A stretch of DNA of 64,000 bases from Solirubrobacter soli DSM 22325 (GTDB lineage: Bacteria > Actinomycetota > Thermoleophilia > Solirubrobacterales > Solirubrobacteraceae), in NCBI RefSeq assembly GCF_000423665.1, contig NZ_KE384073.1, positions 1-64,000 on the forward strand, given 5' to 3'. Numbering within the stretch: the first letter of the stretch is position 1; each line of letters begins with the position of its first letter. Both the position numbers and the translations under genes were made by a program. This document shows positions 51,793 through 59,754 of this stretch, piece by piece. The notes under the pieces were generated by a model. The model made no database searches, was not told where the DNA came from, and saw nothing but the letters and a program-made list of their open reading frames with translations.

Positions 51793-52512
51793 ATGAACAT
51801 CGTTTCGACGGCCGACCTGCGCCGTACTTACGGCGAAGGCGAGACCGCGGTGCACGCGCTCGCCGGTGTGACGCTGGACTTTCCCAAGGGGCAGTTCACG
51901 GCGATCATGGGCCCGTCGGGCTCCGGGAAGTCGACCCTGATGCATCTGCTCGCGGGTCTCGACAAGCCGACGTCGGGCTCCGTGGTGATCGACGGTCAAG
52001 AACTGGCCGGGCTCGACGACAAAGGGCTGACGAAGCTGCGGCGCGATCGCCTCGGCTTCGTCTTCCAGGCGTTCAACCTCGTCCCGGTGCTGACCGCCGC
52101 GGAGAACATCACGCTTCCGCTGACGCTCGCGGGACGTGAGCCGGACCAGGCGTGGCTGGACCAGCTGATCGACACCGTCGGCCTGCGCGACCGCCTCTCG
52201 CACCGCCCGGCGGAGCTCTCCGGCGGTCAGCAGCAGCGCGTCGCGGTGGCGCGCGCGCTCGTCCACCGGCCCGCCGTGCTGTTCGCCGACGAGCCGACCG
52301 GCAACCTGGACTCGCACTCCTCCGAGGAGGTCCTCGGGCTGCTCCGCCAGGCCGTCGACGAGTTCGACCAGACGGTGATCATGGTCACCCACGAGGCCAC
52401 GGCCGCCGCGGTCGCCGACCGGCTGGTGGTGCTGAGCGACGGCGTGGTCGTCCACGACGGCGCCGGCAAGGACGCCGACGGCGTGCTCGACCTGATGAAG
52501 GCCGTGGCCTAG
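51793..52512 (+). CDS. ABC transporter ATP-binding protein (MacB/LolD type)
   Basis: 239 residues. Walker A GPSGSGKST, Q-loop in LGFVFQAFNLVP, signature LSGGQQQRVAVARAL, Walker B VLFADEPTGNLD and switch His in MVTHEATAA. The FNLVPVLTAAENI segment is typical of the MacB/LolD group, which power FtsX-type permeases that export peptides, lipoproteins or antibiotics rather than import. Its TAG stop overlaps the GTG of the permease gene by one base. Confidence 0.96.
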   Translation: MNIVSTADLRRTYGEGETAVHALAGVTLDFPKGQFTAIMGPSGSGKSTLMHLLAGLDKPTSGSVVIDGQELAGLDDKGLTKLRRDRLGFVFQAFNLVPVLTAAENITLPLTLAGREPDQAWLDQLIDTVGLRDRLSHRPAELSGGQQQRVAVARALVHRPAVLFADEPTGNLDSHSSEEVLGLLRQAVDEFDQTVIMVTHEATAAAVADRLVVLSDGVVVHDGAGKDADGVLDLMKAVA

Positions 52513-55052
52513 TGACGAAGCTCGCGATCAAGGGCCTGCTGACGCGCAAGCTGCGGTCGGTCCTGACGGGGTTCGCGGTCGTCATCGGCGTCGCCTTCGT
52601 GGTCGGCACGCTGGTGTTCACCGACACGATCGACGCCTCGTTCAAGAACCTCTTCGAGCGCACGCAGAAGGGCGTCGACGTGTCCGTCGAGGCCCACCAG
52701 GCCGTCAAGGCCGACTTCTCGCAGCCGCCGACGATGCCCGCCGACACGCTGGAGAAGGTCAAGGCCGTCCAGGGCGTCGAGAAGGCCGAGGGCGGCGTCT
52801 CCTCCGACGGCACGCTCGTCGACCGCAACGGCAAGGCGATCACCTCCAACGGGCCGCCGACGCTGATCGTCTCGGTCTCCACCGAGAAGACCTTCGAGGT
52901 GCTCGAGTACGTCGAGGGCGGCGCTCCCACGACCGCCGACGAGGTCGCGATCGACCGCGGCACGGCCAAGAAGTACGACTGGAAGCCGGGCGACAAGATC
53001 ACGGTCACCTCCGACGCCCCGGCGAAGCAGTACACGATCTCCGGGGTCGCGACCGTGGGCGGCAAGGACAACCTCGCCGGCGCGCGGCTCGTGGCGATGA
53101 CGCTGCCCGAGGCGCAGCGCATGACCGGCCACGACGGCTACGACTCGATCTCGATCTCGACGGGCTCCAACGACCCTGCGACGGTCAAGAAGGCCGTCGC
53201 CTCGGCGCTCGGCAAGGACTTCAACGTCCGCACCGGCAAGGAGGCGGCCGAGCAGCAGGCGCAGGACCTCAGCGACGCGCTCGGGTTCATCCGCACCGCG
53301 CTGCTGGTGTTCGCGGCGGTCGCGCTGCTCGTGGGCGGCTTCCTGATCTTCAACACGTTCACGGTGACCGTGGCGCAGCGGACCAAGGAGTTCGCGCTGC
53401 TGCGGGTGCTCGGGGCGTCGCGGGCCCAGGTGCTGCGCTCGGTGCTGATCGAGACGTTCGCGGTCGGCGTGGTCGCGTCCATCCTCGGCGTGTTGGTGGG
53501 GATCGCGCTGGCGCCCGCCCTGGCGGCGATGCTCAAGGCGTTCGGCATCGACCTCGGGACCACGGGCCTCGTGATCTCGCCCACCACCGTGATCATCGGC
53601 CTGATCGTCGGCATCGTCGCGACGATGGTCTCGGGCTTCGTGCCCGCCCGCCGCGCGACGCGGGTGGAGCCGGTGACCGCGATGCGCGACGCCGTCACCC
53701 CCGGCGTCGGCCATCTGCGCCGCCGCCGGCTGATCGGCTCGATCGCGCTGATGGGCCTCGGCCTGCTGGCGCTGTTCGTCGGGCTCTTCGGCGGCATCGA
53801 CGCGACCTCGGCGGCGGCTTCGCTGCTCGGCCTCGGCGCGCTGCTGATGATGTTCGGCGTGGCGTTCCTGGCGCCGTTGCTCGTCCGTCCCCTCGCGCGG
53901 GTGCTCGGCGCGCCGCTCGCGGGCAACATGCCGGGCAAGCTCGCCCGCGAGAACGCGATCCGCCAGCCGCAGCGCACCGCCGTGACCGCGGCCGCGCTGA
54001 TGGTCGGCCTCGCGCTCGTCGTGCTCGTGACCGTGTTCGCCGCCGGCATCCGCGGGTCGGTGACCAAGGTGATCGACGAGCAGGTCAGCGCCGCGCTGAT
54101 CGTCCAGAACCAGGACGGCTTCTCACCGATCCCGAAGCAGGCGGCCGAGACGCTCGCCAAAGTCGACGGCGTGAGCGAGGTGTCCTCGGTGCGCTTCTCG
54201 ACCGGGATCTTCGACGGCTCCAACCAGGCCGTCACCGGCGTCGACCCCGCCACGGTGGGCTCGGTGCTCAAGCTCAAGTGGGATCAGGGCGACGCGAGCA
54301 AGCTCAGCGGCCTGACCGACTCGCAGGTCCTGCTCGACTGGAACTGGGCCAAGTCCCACAACGTCGACGTCGGTGGCAAGGTGCAGTTCACCACCCCGGC
54401 CGGCAAGACGCCGTCGTACGAGGTCGCGGGCACGTTCAAGAGCCAGGCCGGCCTGACCGCGCCGATCATCCTCAGCTCCGGCACCCTCGAGTCCCAGTGG
54501 GACTCGAAGAACCTGGCGTTCGCGATGGCTGCGGCCGACAAGGGCGTCGACCCCGACACGCTCGCCAAGAACGCCGACGCCGCGTTGCGCGCGTTCCCGC
54601 AGACCGACGCCCTGACGATCGATCAGTTCAAGGACAAGCAGGCCCAGGCGGTCAACCAGCTGCTCGGGCTCGTCTTCGCGCTGCTCGCCCTGTCGGTGAT
54701 CGTCGCCCTCCTGGGCATCGTCAACACGCTCGCGCTCTCCGTGCACGAGCGCACCCGCGAGCTCGGCATGCTCCGCGCCGTCGGCATGTCCCGCTGGCAG
54801 GTCCGCCGCATGGTCACGATCGAGTCCGTGATCACCGCGGGCATCGGCGCGATCCTCGGCACCGTCCTCGGGATCGTGTTCTCGCTGATCGTGTCCCGCC
54901 CACTCGCCGACGAGGGCTTCGTGTTCGTGCTCCCGATCGGGTCGCTGATCACGTTCTTCGTCCTCGCCGCGATCGCGGGCGTCGTCGCCTCGATCCCACC
55001 CGCCCGCCGCGCCTCGAAGGTCGACGTGCTGCGCGCGGTCACCACCGAATAG
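52512..55052 (+). CDS. ABC transporter permease with two FtsX domains (MacB-like)
   Basis: 846 residues, about ten transmembrane helices. Helix 1 (about 15-35) is followed by a large extracytoplasmic MacB periplasmic-core-like domain (about 40-250), a first FtsX domain (about 255-390), more helices, a second outside domain and a second FtsX domain (LSVHERTRELGMLRAVGMSRWQV, ending PPARRASKVDVLRAV). This is the common actinobacterial fused permease. GTG 52512 overlaps the stop of the ATPase gene (TAGTG). Substrate unknown. A 12-bp hairpin begins 10 nt after its stop. Confidence 0.95.
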   Translation: MTKLAIKGLLTRKLRSVLTGFAVVIGVAFVVGTLVFTDTIDASFKNLFERTQKGVDVSVEAHQAVKADFSQPPTMPADTLEKVKAVQGVEKAEGGVSSDGTLVDRNGKAITSNGPPTLIVSVSTEKTFEVLEYVEGGAPTTADEVAIDRGTAKKYDWKPGDKITVTSDAPAKQYTISGVATVGGKDNLAGARLVAMTLPEAQRMTGHDGYDSISISTGSNDPATVKKAVASALGKDFNVRTGKEAAEQQAQDLSDALGFIRTALLVFAAVALLVGGFLIFNTFTVTVAQRTKEFALLRVLGASRAQVLRSVLIETFAVGVVASILGVLVGIALAPALAAMLKAFGIDLGTTGLVISPTTVIIGLIVGIVATMVSGFVPARRATRVEPVTAMRDAVTPGVGHLRRRRLIGSIALMGLGLLALFVGLFGGIDATSAAASLLGLGALLMMFGVAFLAPLLVRPLARVLGAPLAGNMPGKLARENAIRQPQRTAVTAAALMVGLALVVLVTVFAAGIRGSVTKVIDEQVSAALIVQNQDGFSPIPKQAAETLAKVDGVSEVSSVRFSTGIFDGSNQAVTGVDPATVGSVLKLKWDQGDASKLSGLTDSQVLLDWNWAKSHNVDVGGKVQFTTPAGKTPSYEVAGTFKSQAGLTAPIILSSGTLESQWDSKNLAFAMAAADKGVDPDTLAKNADAALRAFPQTDALTIDQFKDKQAQAVNQLLGLVFALLALSVIVALLGIVNTLALSVHERTRELGMLRAVGMSRWQVRRMVTIESVITAGIGAILGTVLGIVFSLIVSRPLADEGFVFVLPIGSLITFFVLAAIAGVVASIPPARRASKVDVLRAVTTE

Positions 55053-55062
55053 CCGTGTCGCC

Positions 55063-55090
55063 CGCCCGGCGCCGTCAGCGGCGCCGGGCG
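55063..55090 (+). terminator. perfect 12-bp GC hairpin after the ABC operon
   Basis: CGCCCGGCGCCG (55063-55074) and CGGCGCCGGGCG (55079-55090) pair perfectly around TCAG. It lies between the permease stop and a small minus-strand reading frame whose stop codon is in the loop, so it may end transcription from both sides. No T-run is present. Confidence 0.65.
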
Positions 55091-55206
55091 GTGCAGGCCG
55101 GGTCGTGGCAGGGATACGGCCCGCGCGGGCCGGGATGGAAGTGCCCAGGCTCGCCGCCTGAGACGTCGAGTCGCCGCGCCATCGCGGCGAGGATGCGAGT
55201 GATCAT
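55075..55206 (-). CDS. possible 43-residue His/Cys-containing small protein
   Basis: ATG 55206 with an AAAGG site 5 nt upstream. The translation starts with a short amphipathic helix (MITRILAAMARRL) and ends with GGEPGHFHPGPRGPYPCHDP and a second Cys. The spacing of His and Cys could bind a metal. G/C third positions support coding. The stop lies in the loop of the hairpin at 55063-55090. Downstream of it converges the ABC operon. I do not recognise a family, and a chance frame in GC-rich DNA is possible. Confidence 0.4.
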   Translation of the reverse strand: MITRILAAMARRLDVSGGEPGHFHPGPRGPYPCHDPACTARRR

Positions 55207-55371
55207 GAGTGCCTTTCGGTGGGGAGGATCGGCCGCGCAAGCGCTTGCGCCGATGTCCTCGACGCTACCCGCCCGGCCCGGCACCGCGGGTCGCGGCGGA
55301 GATCCCAACCCCCCGTGCGGCGGGGTGGAGCGGACGCATGTCACACCTGTTGGGCGGGAATCGGGTGAGCC

Positions 55372-55546
55372 ATGGCCACAGGGTTGACGACCGCCCTCTA
55401 CGGCGGCCTCGCCGCGCCGTCACGTGCGCCCGGGACGTCGCTGGTCGGACGCGTTCCGCGACTCGGTCGCGGTCGTGGAAGTCGCGGCCGACGACCCCGC
55501 GGCCGCGACGCTGGGCTACGGCAACGTGATCGCCCGGGGTGCGTAA
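55372..55546 (+). pseudogene. possible frameshifted remnant of a small gene
   Basis: From ATG 55372 one frame reads MATGLTTALYGGLAAPSRAPG with G/C third positions. From about 55424 another frame reads WSDAFRDSVAVVEVAADDPA, then ATLGYGNVIARGA and a TAA at 55544-55546, again with strong G/C third-position bias. One base gained or lost near 55430 would join them into a protein of about 58 residues. No family is recognised. From 55547 to 55774 I see no convincing gene. Confidence 0.3.
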
Positions 55547-55774
55547 CGACAGCGTCCGCTGCTGCGGACCTTCTCGCCACGCACCCCCTGGGAGCAGCCG
55601 GGCGCGGGCCAGCGTCAAGCCGAGCCCGACGCAGCGGGCGGGCAGCGCGGGCCGTTCGGGTGGTGGACGCTGACCGTGCTGGTGCCGGTGGCGCACGACC
55701 GCTCCCGCGACCGCGAGTAGGCTCAGGCCGCGCATGCCGACGATTGAAGCGACCTGCGGGCGGCGCCGCGCCAC

Positions 55775-56149
55775 ATGAGCGTGTTCACGGAGGCCGAGCT
55801 GGCCTACATGGTCGGCGGGCGCCAGCTCGGGCGGATCGCGACCGTCGGGCGCGACGGGACGCCGCACGTCGTGCCGGTCGCCTGGATCTACAACGCCGCG
55901 CGGGACACGATCGACGTCGGCGGCTACGAGCTCGAGCTGACCAAGAAGTTCCGCGACGTGCGGCGCAGCGGGCGGGTGGCGTTCGTGATCGACGACGTCG
56001 GCGGCGATGACGAGTGGCGTCCCCGCGGGATCGAGGTGCGCGGCCGTGGCGAGGCGATCGCCCTCCCGACGCCGCTGATCCGCGTCCACCCGGAGCGGAT
56101 CGTCAGCTGGGGCCTCGTGCGCGGCACCAGCGCGCGTGACGTCGGCTAG
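55775..56149 (+). CDS. PPOX-class (pyridoxamine 5'-phosphate oxidase-like) flavin/F420 protein
   Basis: 124 residues, split beta-barrel fold. Visible motifs are GRQLGRIATVGRDGTPHVVPVAW, then FRDVRRSGRVAFVIDD, RPRGIEVRGRGEAI, and a closing RIVSWGL, typical of the PPOX class F420-dependent group. These small enzymes bind F420, FMN or haem and reduce or oxidise small molecules; the exact cofactor is not decided by sequence. The next gene starts within its last codons (14-nt overlap). Confidence 0.85.
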   Translation: MSVFTEAELAYMVGGRQLGRIATVGRDGTPHVVPVAWIYNAARDTIDVGGYELELTKKFRDVRRSGRVAFVIDDVGGDDEWRPRGIEVRGRGEAIALPTPLIRVHPERIVSWGLVRGTSARDVG

Positions 56150-57524
56150 CCTCGGAGGCTTGAAACGGCGTCTGCCCTTCATCCTCGCGGGACTCGTCGT
56201 GCTGCTGTCGTTCGGCCTCAACGCGCGGGTCGCGGCGGACCCGCGTAACGATTACCAGTCGGCGGACGAGCGTTCCTACGGCAAGCTCGCGGTCGATATC
56301 GCCGACAATCACGCCTACGGCAGCCCGGGGACGCAGATGCGGGAGCCGCTGCACTGGCCGCCCGGTGCGCCGGTGCTGTTCGCGGTGGGGTACAAGCTGT
56401 TCGGCACCGAGCAGGACGCCAAGACGTACGACATCCGGTCCGCGTACTGGGAGCAGGCGCTGATCACGACCGGGACGACCGCGCTCGCGATCGTGCTGGC
56501 CTGGCTGCTCGCCGGGCCGTGGGCGGGCGTGGTCGGCGGCGCGATCGTCGGCACCTACCCGCCGCTGATCGGCGCGACCGGCGACCAGTTGTCGGAGCCG
56601 CTCGGGGCGTTCCTGCTGCTCGCGGCCTTCACCGCGCTCGCGTTGGCGCTCAAACGCGGCCGAAGACGCTGGTACGTCGCCGCCGGGGCGCTGTTCGGGT
56701 TGACGATCCTCACCCGCACCGACCTGTTGCCGGTCCCGTTCCTGATCGCCGGCGTCGGTGGACTGATCGCGCTGATCCGCACGCGTGACCTCCGGTCGCT
56801 GATCGCGCCGGCGCTGCTCGTCGCCGCCACGGCGGTCGTCCTCGCGCCGTGGACCATCTACGCGTCCTCCGAGGAAGGCCGCTTCATCCCGGTCACGAAG
56901 GGCAGCGCGGCGGCGCTGTTCGTCGGCACCTACCTGCCCGGCGGCGGGACGACGATCGGCATGAAGGAGCACCTGGAGAAGCAGTTGCGGGCCAAGCACC
57001 CGGAGTACGACGGGATCAAGACGTACAAGATCCCGGCGGCCGACGCGCTCGAGCTGTTCGCCGCCAAGCACCCGGACCTCCCGCGCGACGTCGCGCTCAA
57101 CAAGGAGGCCAAGAAGAACCTGGTCCACTACTCGACGACGCAGCCGGTGGCGTTCGCCAAGATGCAGTGGGCGAAGGCCAAGCGGATGTGGTTCTTCTAC
57201 TACCGCGGCGGCGGCGTGCACTACATCTCGACCGCGATGCGGATCTGGCAGGTGGTGCTCGTCCTCGGTGCCGGCCTCGGCCTGCTGGCGGGGCTGATCC
57301 GCCGCCGCGACCCGCTGCTCGGCGCCGCGCTGATCACCATCGCGTTCAGCACCGTGATCCACACGATCGTGGTCTCCCAGGCCCGCTACAACGTCCCGCT
57401 GATGCCGCTGCTCATCGCCACCGGGGTCGCCGGCTGGTTCATGGCCCTGCGCCGCCCGCAGCCGTCACCCGCGACCGAGCGCACCACGGTCGAGCTGCGC
57501 CCGGTCGAACCGGCCCGCGCCTGA
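56136..57524 (+). CDS. membrane glycosyltransferase-like protein (GT39/ArnT-type fold)
   Basis: 462 residues, about ten helices. The N-terminal loop has DYQSADERSYGKLA after helix 1, with acidic residues in the place of the catalytic Asp/Glu of dolichyl- or polyprenyl-phosphate-dependent GT-C enzymes, then MREPLHWPPGAPVLFAVGY. Several helices and an outside loop with GTYLPGGGTT follow, and a late SQARYNVPLMPLLIATGVAGW segment typical of this clan. It probably transfers a sugar from a polyprenyl phosphate to a cell-envelope acceptor. GTG 56136 overlaps the previous gene; TTG 56160 is an alternative with GGAGG close by. The 3' end overlaps the convergent gene by 60 nt. Confidence 0.8.
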   Translation: MTSASLGGLKRRLPFILAGLVVLLSFGLNARVAADPRNDYQSADERSYGKLAVDIADNHAYGSPGTQMREPLHWPPGAPVLFAVGYKLFGTEQDAKTYDIRSAYWEQALITTGTTALAIVLAWLLAGPWAGVVGGAIVGTYPPLIGATGDQLSEPLGAFLLLAAFTALALALKRGRRRWYVAAGALFGLTILTRTDLLPVPFLIAGVGGLIALIRTRDLRSLIAPALLVAATAVVLAPWTIYASSEEGRFIPVTKGSAAALFVGTYLPGGGTTIGMKEHLEKQLRAKHPEYDGIKTYKIPAADALELFAAKHPDLPRDVALNKEAKKNLVHYSTTQPVAFAKMQWAKAKRMWFFYYRGGGVHYISTAMRIWQVVLVLGAGLGLLAGLIRRRDPLLGAALITIAFSTVIHTIVVSQARYNVPLMPLLIATGVAGWFMALRRPQPSPATERTTVELRPVEPARA

Positions 57525-58883
57525 CGCGGGCACGATGTTCTGATTGACCCGGAAGACGTTCTCCGGGTCATAGCGGCGCTTGAGCTGCGCGAGCCGCGCG
57601 TACTTGGCGTCGCCGTAGGCCGCCCGGACGCGGTCGGCGCCCTCCTCGCCGAGGAAGTTCACATAGACCCCGCCGGCGGAGCTCGGTTGCAGCGCGGTCC
57701 AGACGTCGCGTGCCCATGTCACGTTGCGCTCCGCCTCGGCCGGCCGTTCCCAGCGCGCGTTGACGTTGAGCATGAAGGGGGAGGAGCGGTGCGCGAACGC
57801 CGCGGCGTCCTCCTGCGGTCGCGCGAACGCCCCGCCGAGATGCCACACCTTGATGTCAGAGAGCGCCGTCGGGACCGCGAGCGTCGATGCCTCGAGCGCG
57901 GCGACGTCATCGACCCGGGCGAGGTACTCGGACTTCCAGTAGTTGTGCAGCCCCGGCAGCCACGCCGCATCCGAGAACGACTGCCACGCGACATAGCGCT
58001 TGCGGCCCAGCGCACTCGCCAGCGGCGGGCCGAGCGTCTGCAACCCGGCGAGGGCGCGGCGTCCGGCGGCGATGTCACCCGCCCAGCAGAAGTGCAACAG
58101 CGCCGATGGCACGCCACGCACCGCCGCCGGCACCCACTCGGCGCTGGACAGCCGCCGCAGCATCAGCAGCATCGTCAGCTCGGGGTGATCGGCCGCCGCC
58201 AGCGTATGGAACATGTCGAGCACCGCCGGCAGCCGGGAGAGCTGGAACGCGATCGGCCCCGCGAGCACGTGCGGGCCGACCGGGTGCAGCCGCAGGTCGA
58301 ACCGCGTGACGACGCCGAAGTTCCCGCCACCGCCGCGCAGCCCCCAGAGCAGGTCTCCATCCGCCTCGACGACCGCGCCGTCGGCGGTGACGACCTCCGC
58401 GCCGACGAGGCTGTCGCACGCCGGACCGTACGGGCGCGTGAGCCAGCCGATCCCGCCGCCGAGCGTGAAGCCCGCGACGCCGGTGGTGGAGACGATGCCG
58501 CCGGGCGCGGCGAGCCCGTGCGCCTGCGTGGCCGAGTCGACATCGCCCCAGGTCGAGCCCGGCTGGACGTGCGCGACCCGCGCGTCCACGTCCACCGCCG
58601 CGCCACGCAGCCCGGAGAGGTCGAGCACGATCCCACCGTCGCAGACCGCGAGCCCCGCGATGTTGTGTCCGCCGCCGCGGACGGACACGCGGACGCCGGA
58701 GTCGCGCGCGAACGCGAGCCCGGCGACGACGTCGTCGGTGCCGGTGCACCGCACGATCGCGGCCGGACGCCGGTCGATCGTCGCGTTCCAGACGGCGCGG
58801 GCGGCGTCGTACCCGCCGTCGGCGGGAGCGATCACGTCCCCGCCGATGGCGCCCCGCAAGGCGGCGATGTCGATCGCGGCCAT
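57465..58883 (-). CDS. FAD-linked oxidase, berberine-bridge-enzyme (BBE) type
   Basis: 472 residues from ATG 58883. VAO/PCMH-type FAD domain: VSVRGGGHNIAG with His73, the usual site of covalent flavin attachment; GSTWGDVDSATQAHGLAAPGG; TTGVAGFTLGGGIGWLTR; and GLRGGGGNFGVVT. The C-terminal BBE motif YDPENVFRVNQNI closes the protein. Bacterial relatives oxidise sugars or alcohols, or tailor secondary metabolites. The cytosolic form is likely since no signal peptide is seen. Divergent from the LLM gene with a 46-nt gap. Confidence 0.93.
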   Translation of the reverse strand: MAAIDIAALRGAIGGDVIAPADGGYDAARAVWNATIDRRPAAIVRCTGTDDVVAGLAFARDSGVRVSVRGGGHNIAGLAVCDGGIVLDLSGLRGAAVDVDARVAHVQPGSTWGDVDSATQAHGLAAPGGIVSTTGVAGFTLGGGIGWLTRPYGPACDSLVGAEVVTADGAVVEADGDLLWGLRGGGGNFGVVTRFDLRLHPVGPHVLAGPIAFQLSRLPAVLDMFHTLAAADHPELTMLLMLRRLSSAEWVPAAVRGVPSALLHFCWAGDIAAGRRALAGLQTLGPPLASALGRKRYVAWQSFSDAAWLPGLHNYWKSEYLARVDDVAALEASTLAVPTALSDIKVWHLGGAFARPQEDAAAFAHRSSPFMLNVNARWERPAEAERNVTWARDVWTALQPSSAGGVYVNFLGEEGADRVRAAYGDAKYARLAQLKRRYDPENVFRVNQNIVPASGAGRFDRAQLDRGALGRG

Positions 58884-58929
58884 CGCACGACCATACGCCT
58901 GATCGCCCGAGCCTGCCAATCTGTTGCAC

Positions 58930-59754
58930 ATGCAACTGGGAAAGATCGGGATCTGGCAGAGCCGGAACAAGGGTGCGGCGGACGTGATCGTCCCCGCCGT
59001 CGAGGACCTCGGCTACGGGGCGCTGTGGCTCGGCGGCAGTCCGTCGGTCGAGCAGGCACGCGTCTACGTCCAAGCGGGACGGACGCTGCCGGTCATCACG
59101 AGCATCCTCAACGTCTGGCAGCACGATCCGGCCGACGTCGCACGCGACCACGCCCAGCTCGTCGCCGATCATCCGGACCGATTCATCCTCGGCATCGGCA
59201 TCGGTCATCCGGAGGCGACCAGCGACTACACGCGGCCCCTGAAGACCATGCGCGAGTTCTTCGACGGTCTCGATCAGAGCGAGACCCCGGTCCCGAAGGA
59301 TGAGCGGCTGGCCGCCGCGCTCGGGCCGAAGATGCTCGACCTGTCCGCGGAGCGCTCGCTCGGCACCAACCCGTACTTCGTCGACGTCGAGCACACCCGC
59401 TTCGCCCGCGAGCGCCTCGGCGCCGGCGCCCTCGTCGCCCCCGAGGTCGCGGTCGTGGTCGAAGACGACCCGGAGACCGCCCGCAAGCACGCGCGCGAGT
59501 ACGCGAAGCTCTACCTCGGGCTGAGCAACTACACGGCCAACCTCTTGAAGTTCGGCTACACGCAGGCCGACATCGACAACGGCGGGTCGGACCGGCTGAT
59601 CGACGCCGTCATCCCGCACGGCTCGCCCGAGGCGATCGCGGACGCGATCCGCGCCCACCTCGAGGCGGGCGCGGACCACGTCTGCCTCCAGCCGCTCGGA
59701 CATGGGCCCGAGCCGCTGGAGGACTTCGCGAAGCTGGCGAAGGCGCTGCTCTAG
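58930..59754 (+). CDS. LLM-class (luciferase-like) F420-dependent oxidoreductase
   Basis: 274 residues, TIM barrel. Features are GKIGIWQSRNKG at the start, LGYGALWLGGSP, the beta-strand TSILNVWQHDPADVA, RFILGIGIGHPE, and the late GADHVCLQPLG. This is the typical TIGR03620-like subgroup of F420-dependent reductases. The substrate is unknown. ATG 58930 is preferred over TTG 58924; no clear ribosome site is present. Its 3' end overlaps the M14 gene by 4 nt. Confidence 0.9.
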   Translation: MQLGKIGIWQSRNKGAADVIVPAVEDLGYGALWLGGSPSVEQARVYVQAGRTLPVITSILNVWQHDPADVARDHAQLVADHPDRFILGIGIGHPEATSDYTRPLKTMREFFDGLDQSETPVPKDERLAAALGPKMLDLSAERSLGTNPYFVDVEHTRFARERLGAGALVAPEVAVVVEDDPETARKHAREYAKLYLGLSNYTANLLKFGYTQADIDNGGSDRLIDAVIPHGSPEAIADAIRAHLEAGADHVCLQPLGHGPEPLEDFAKLAKALL

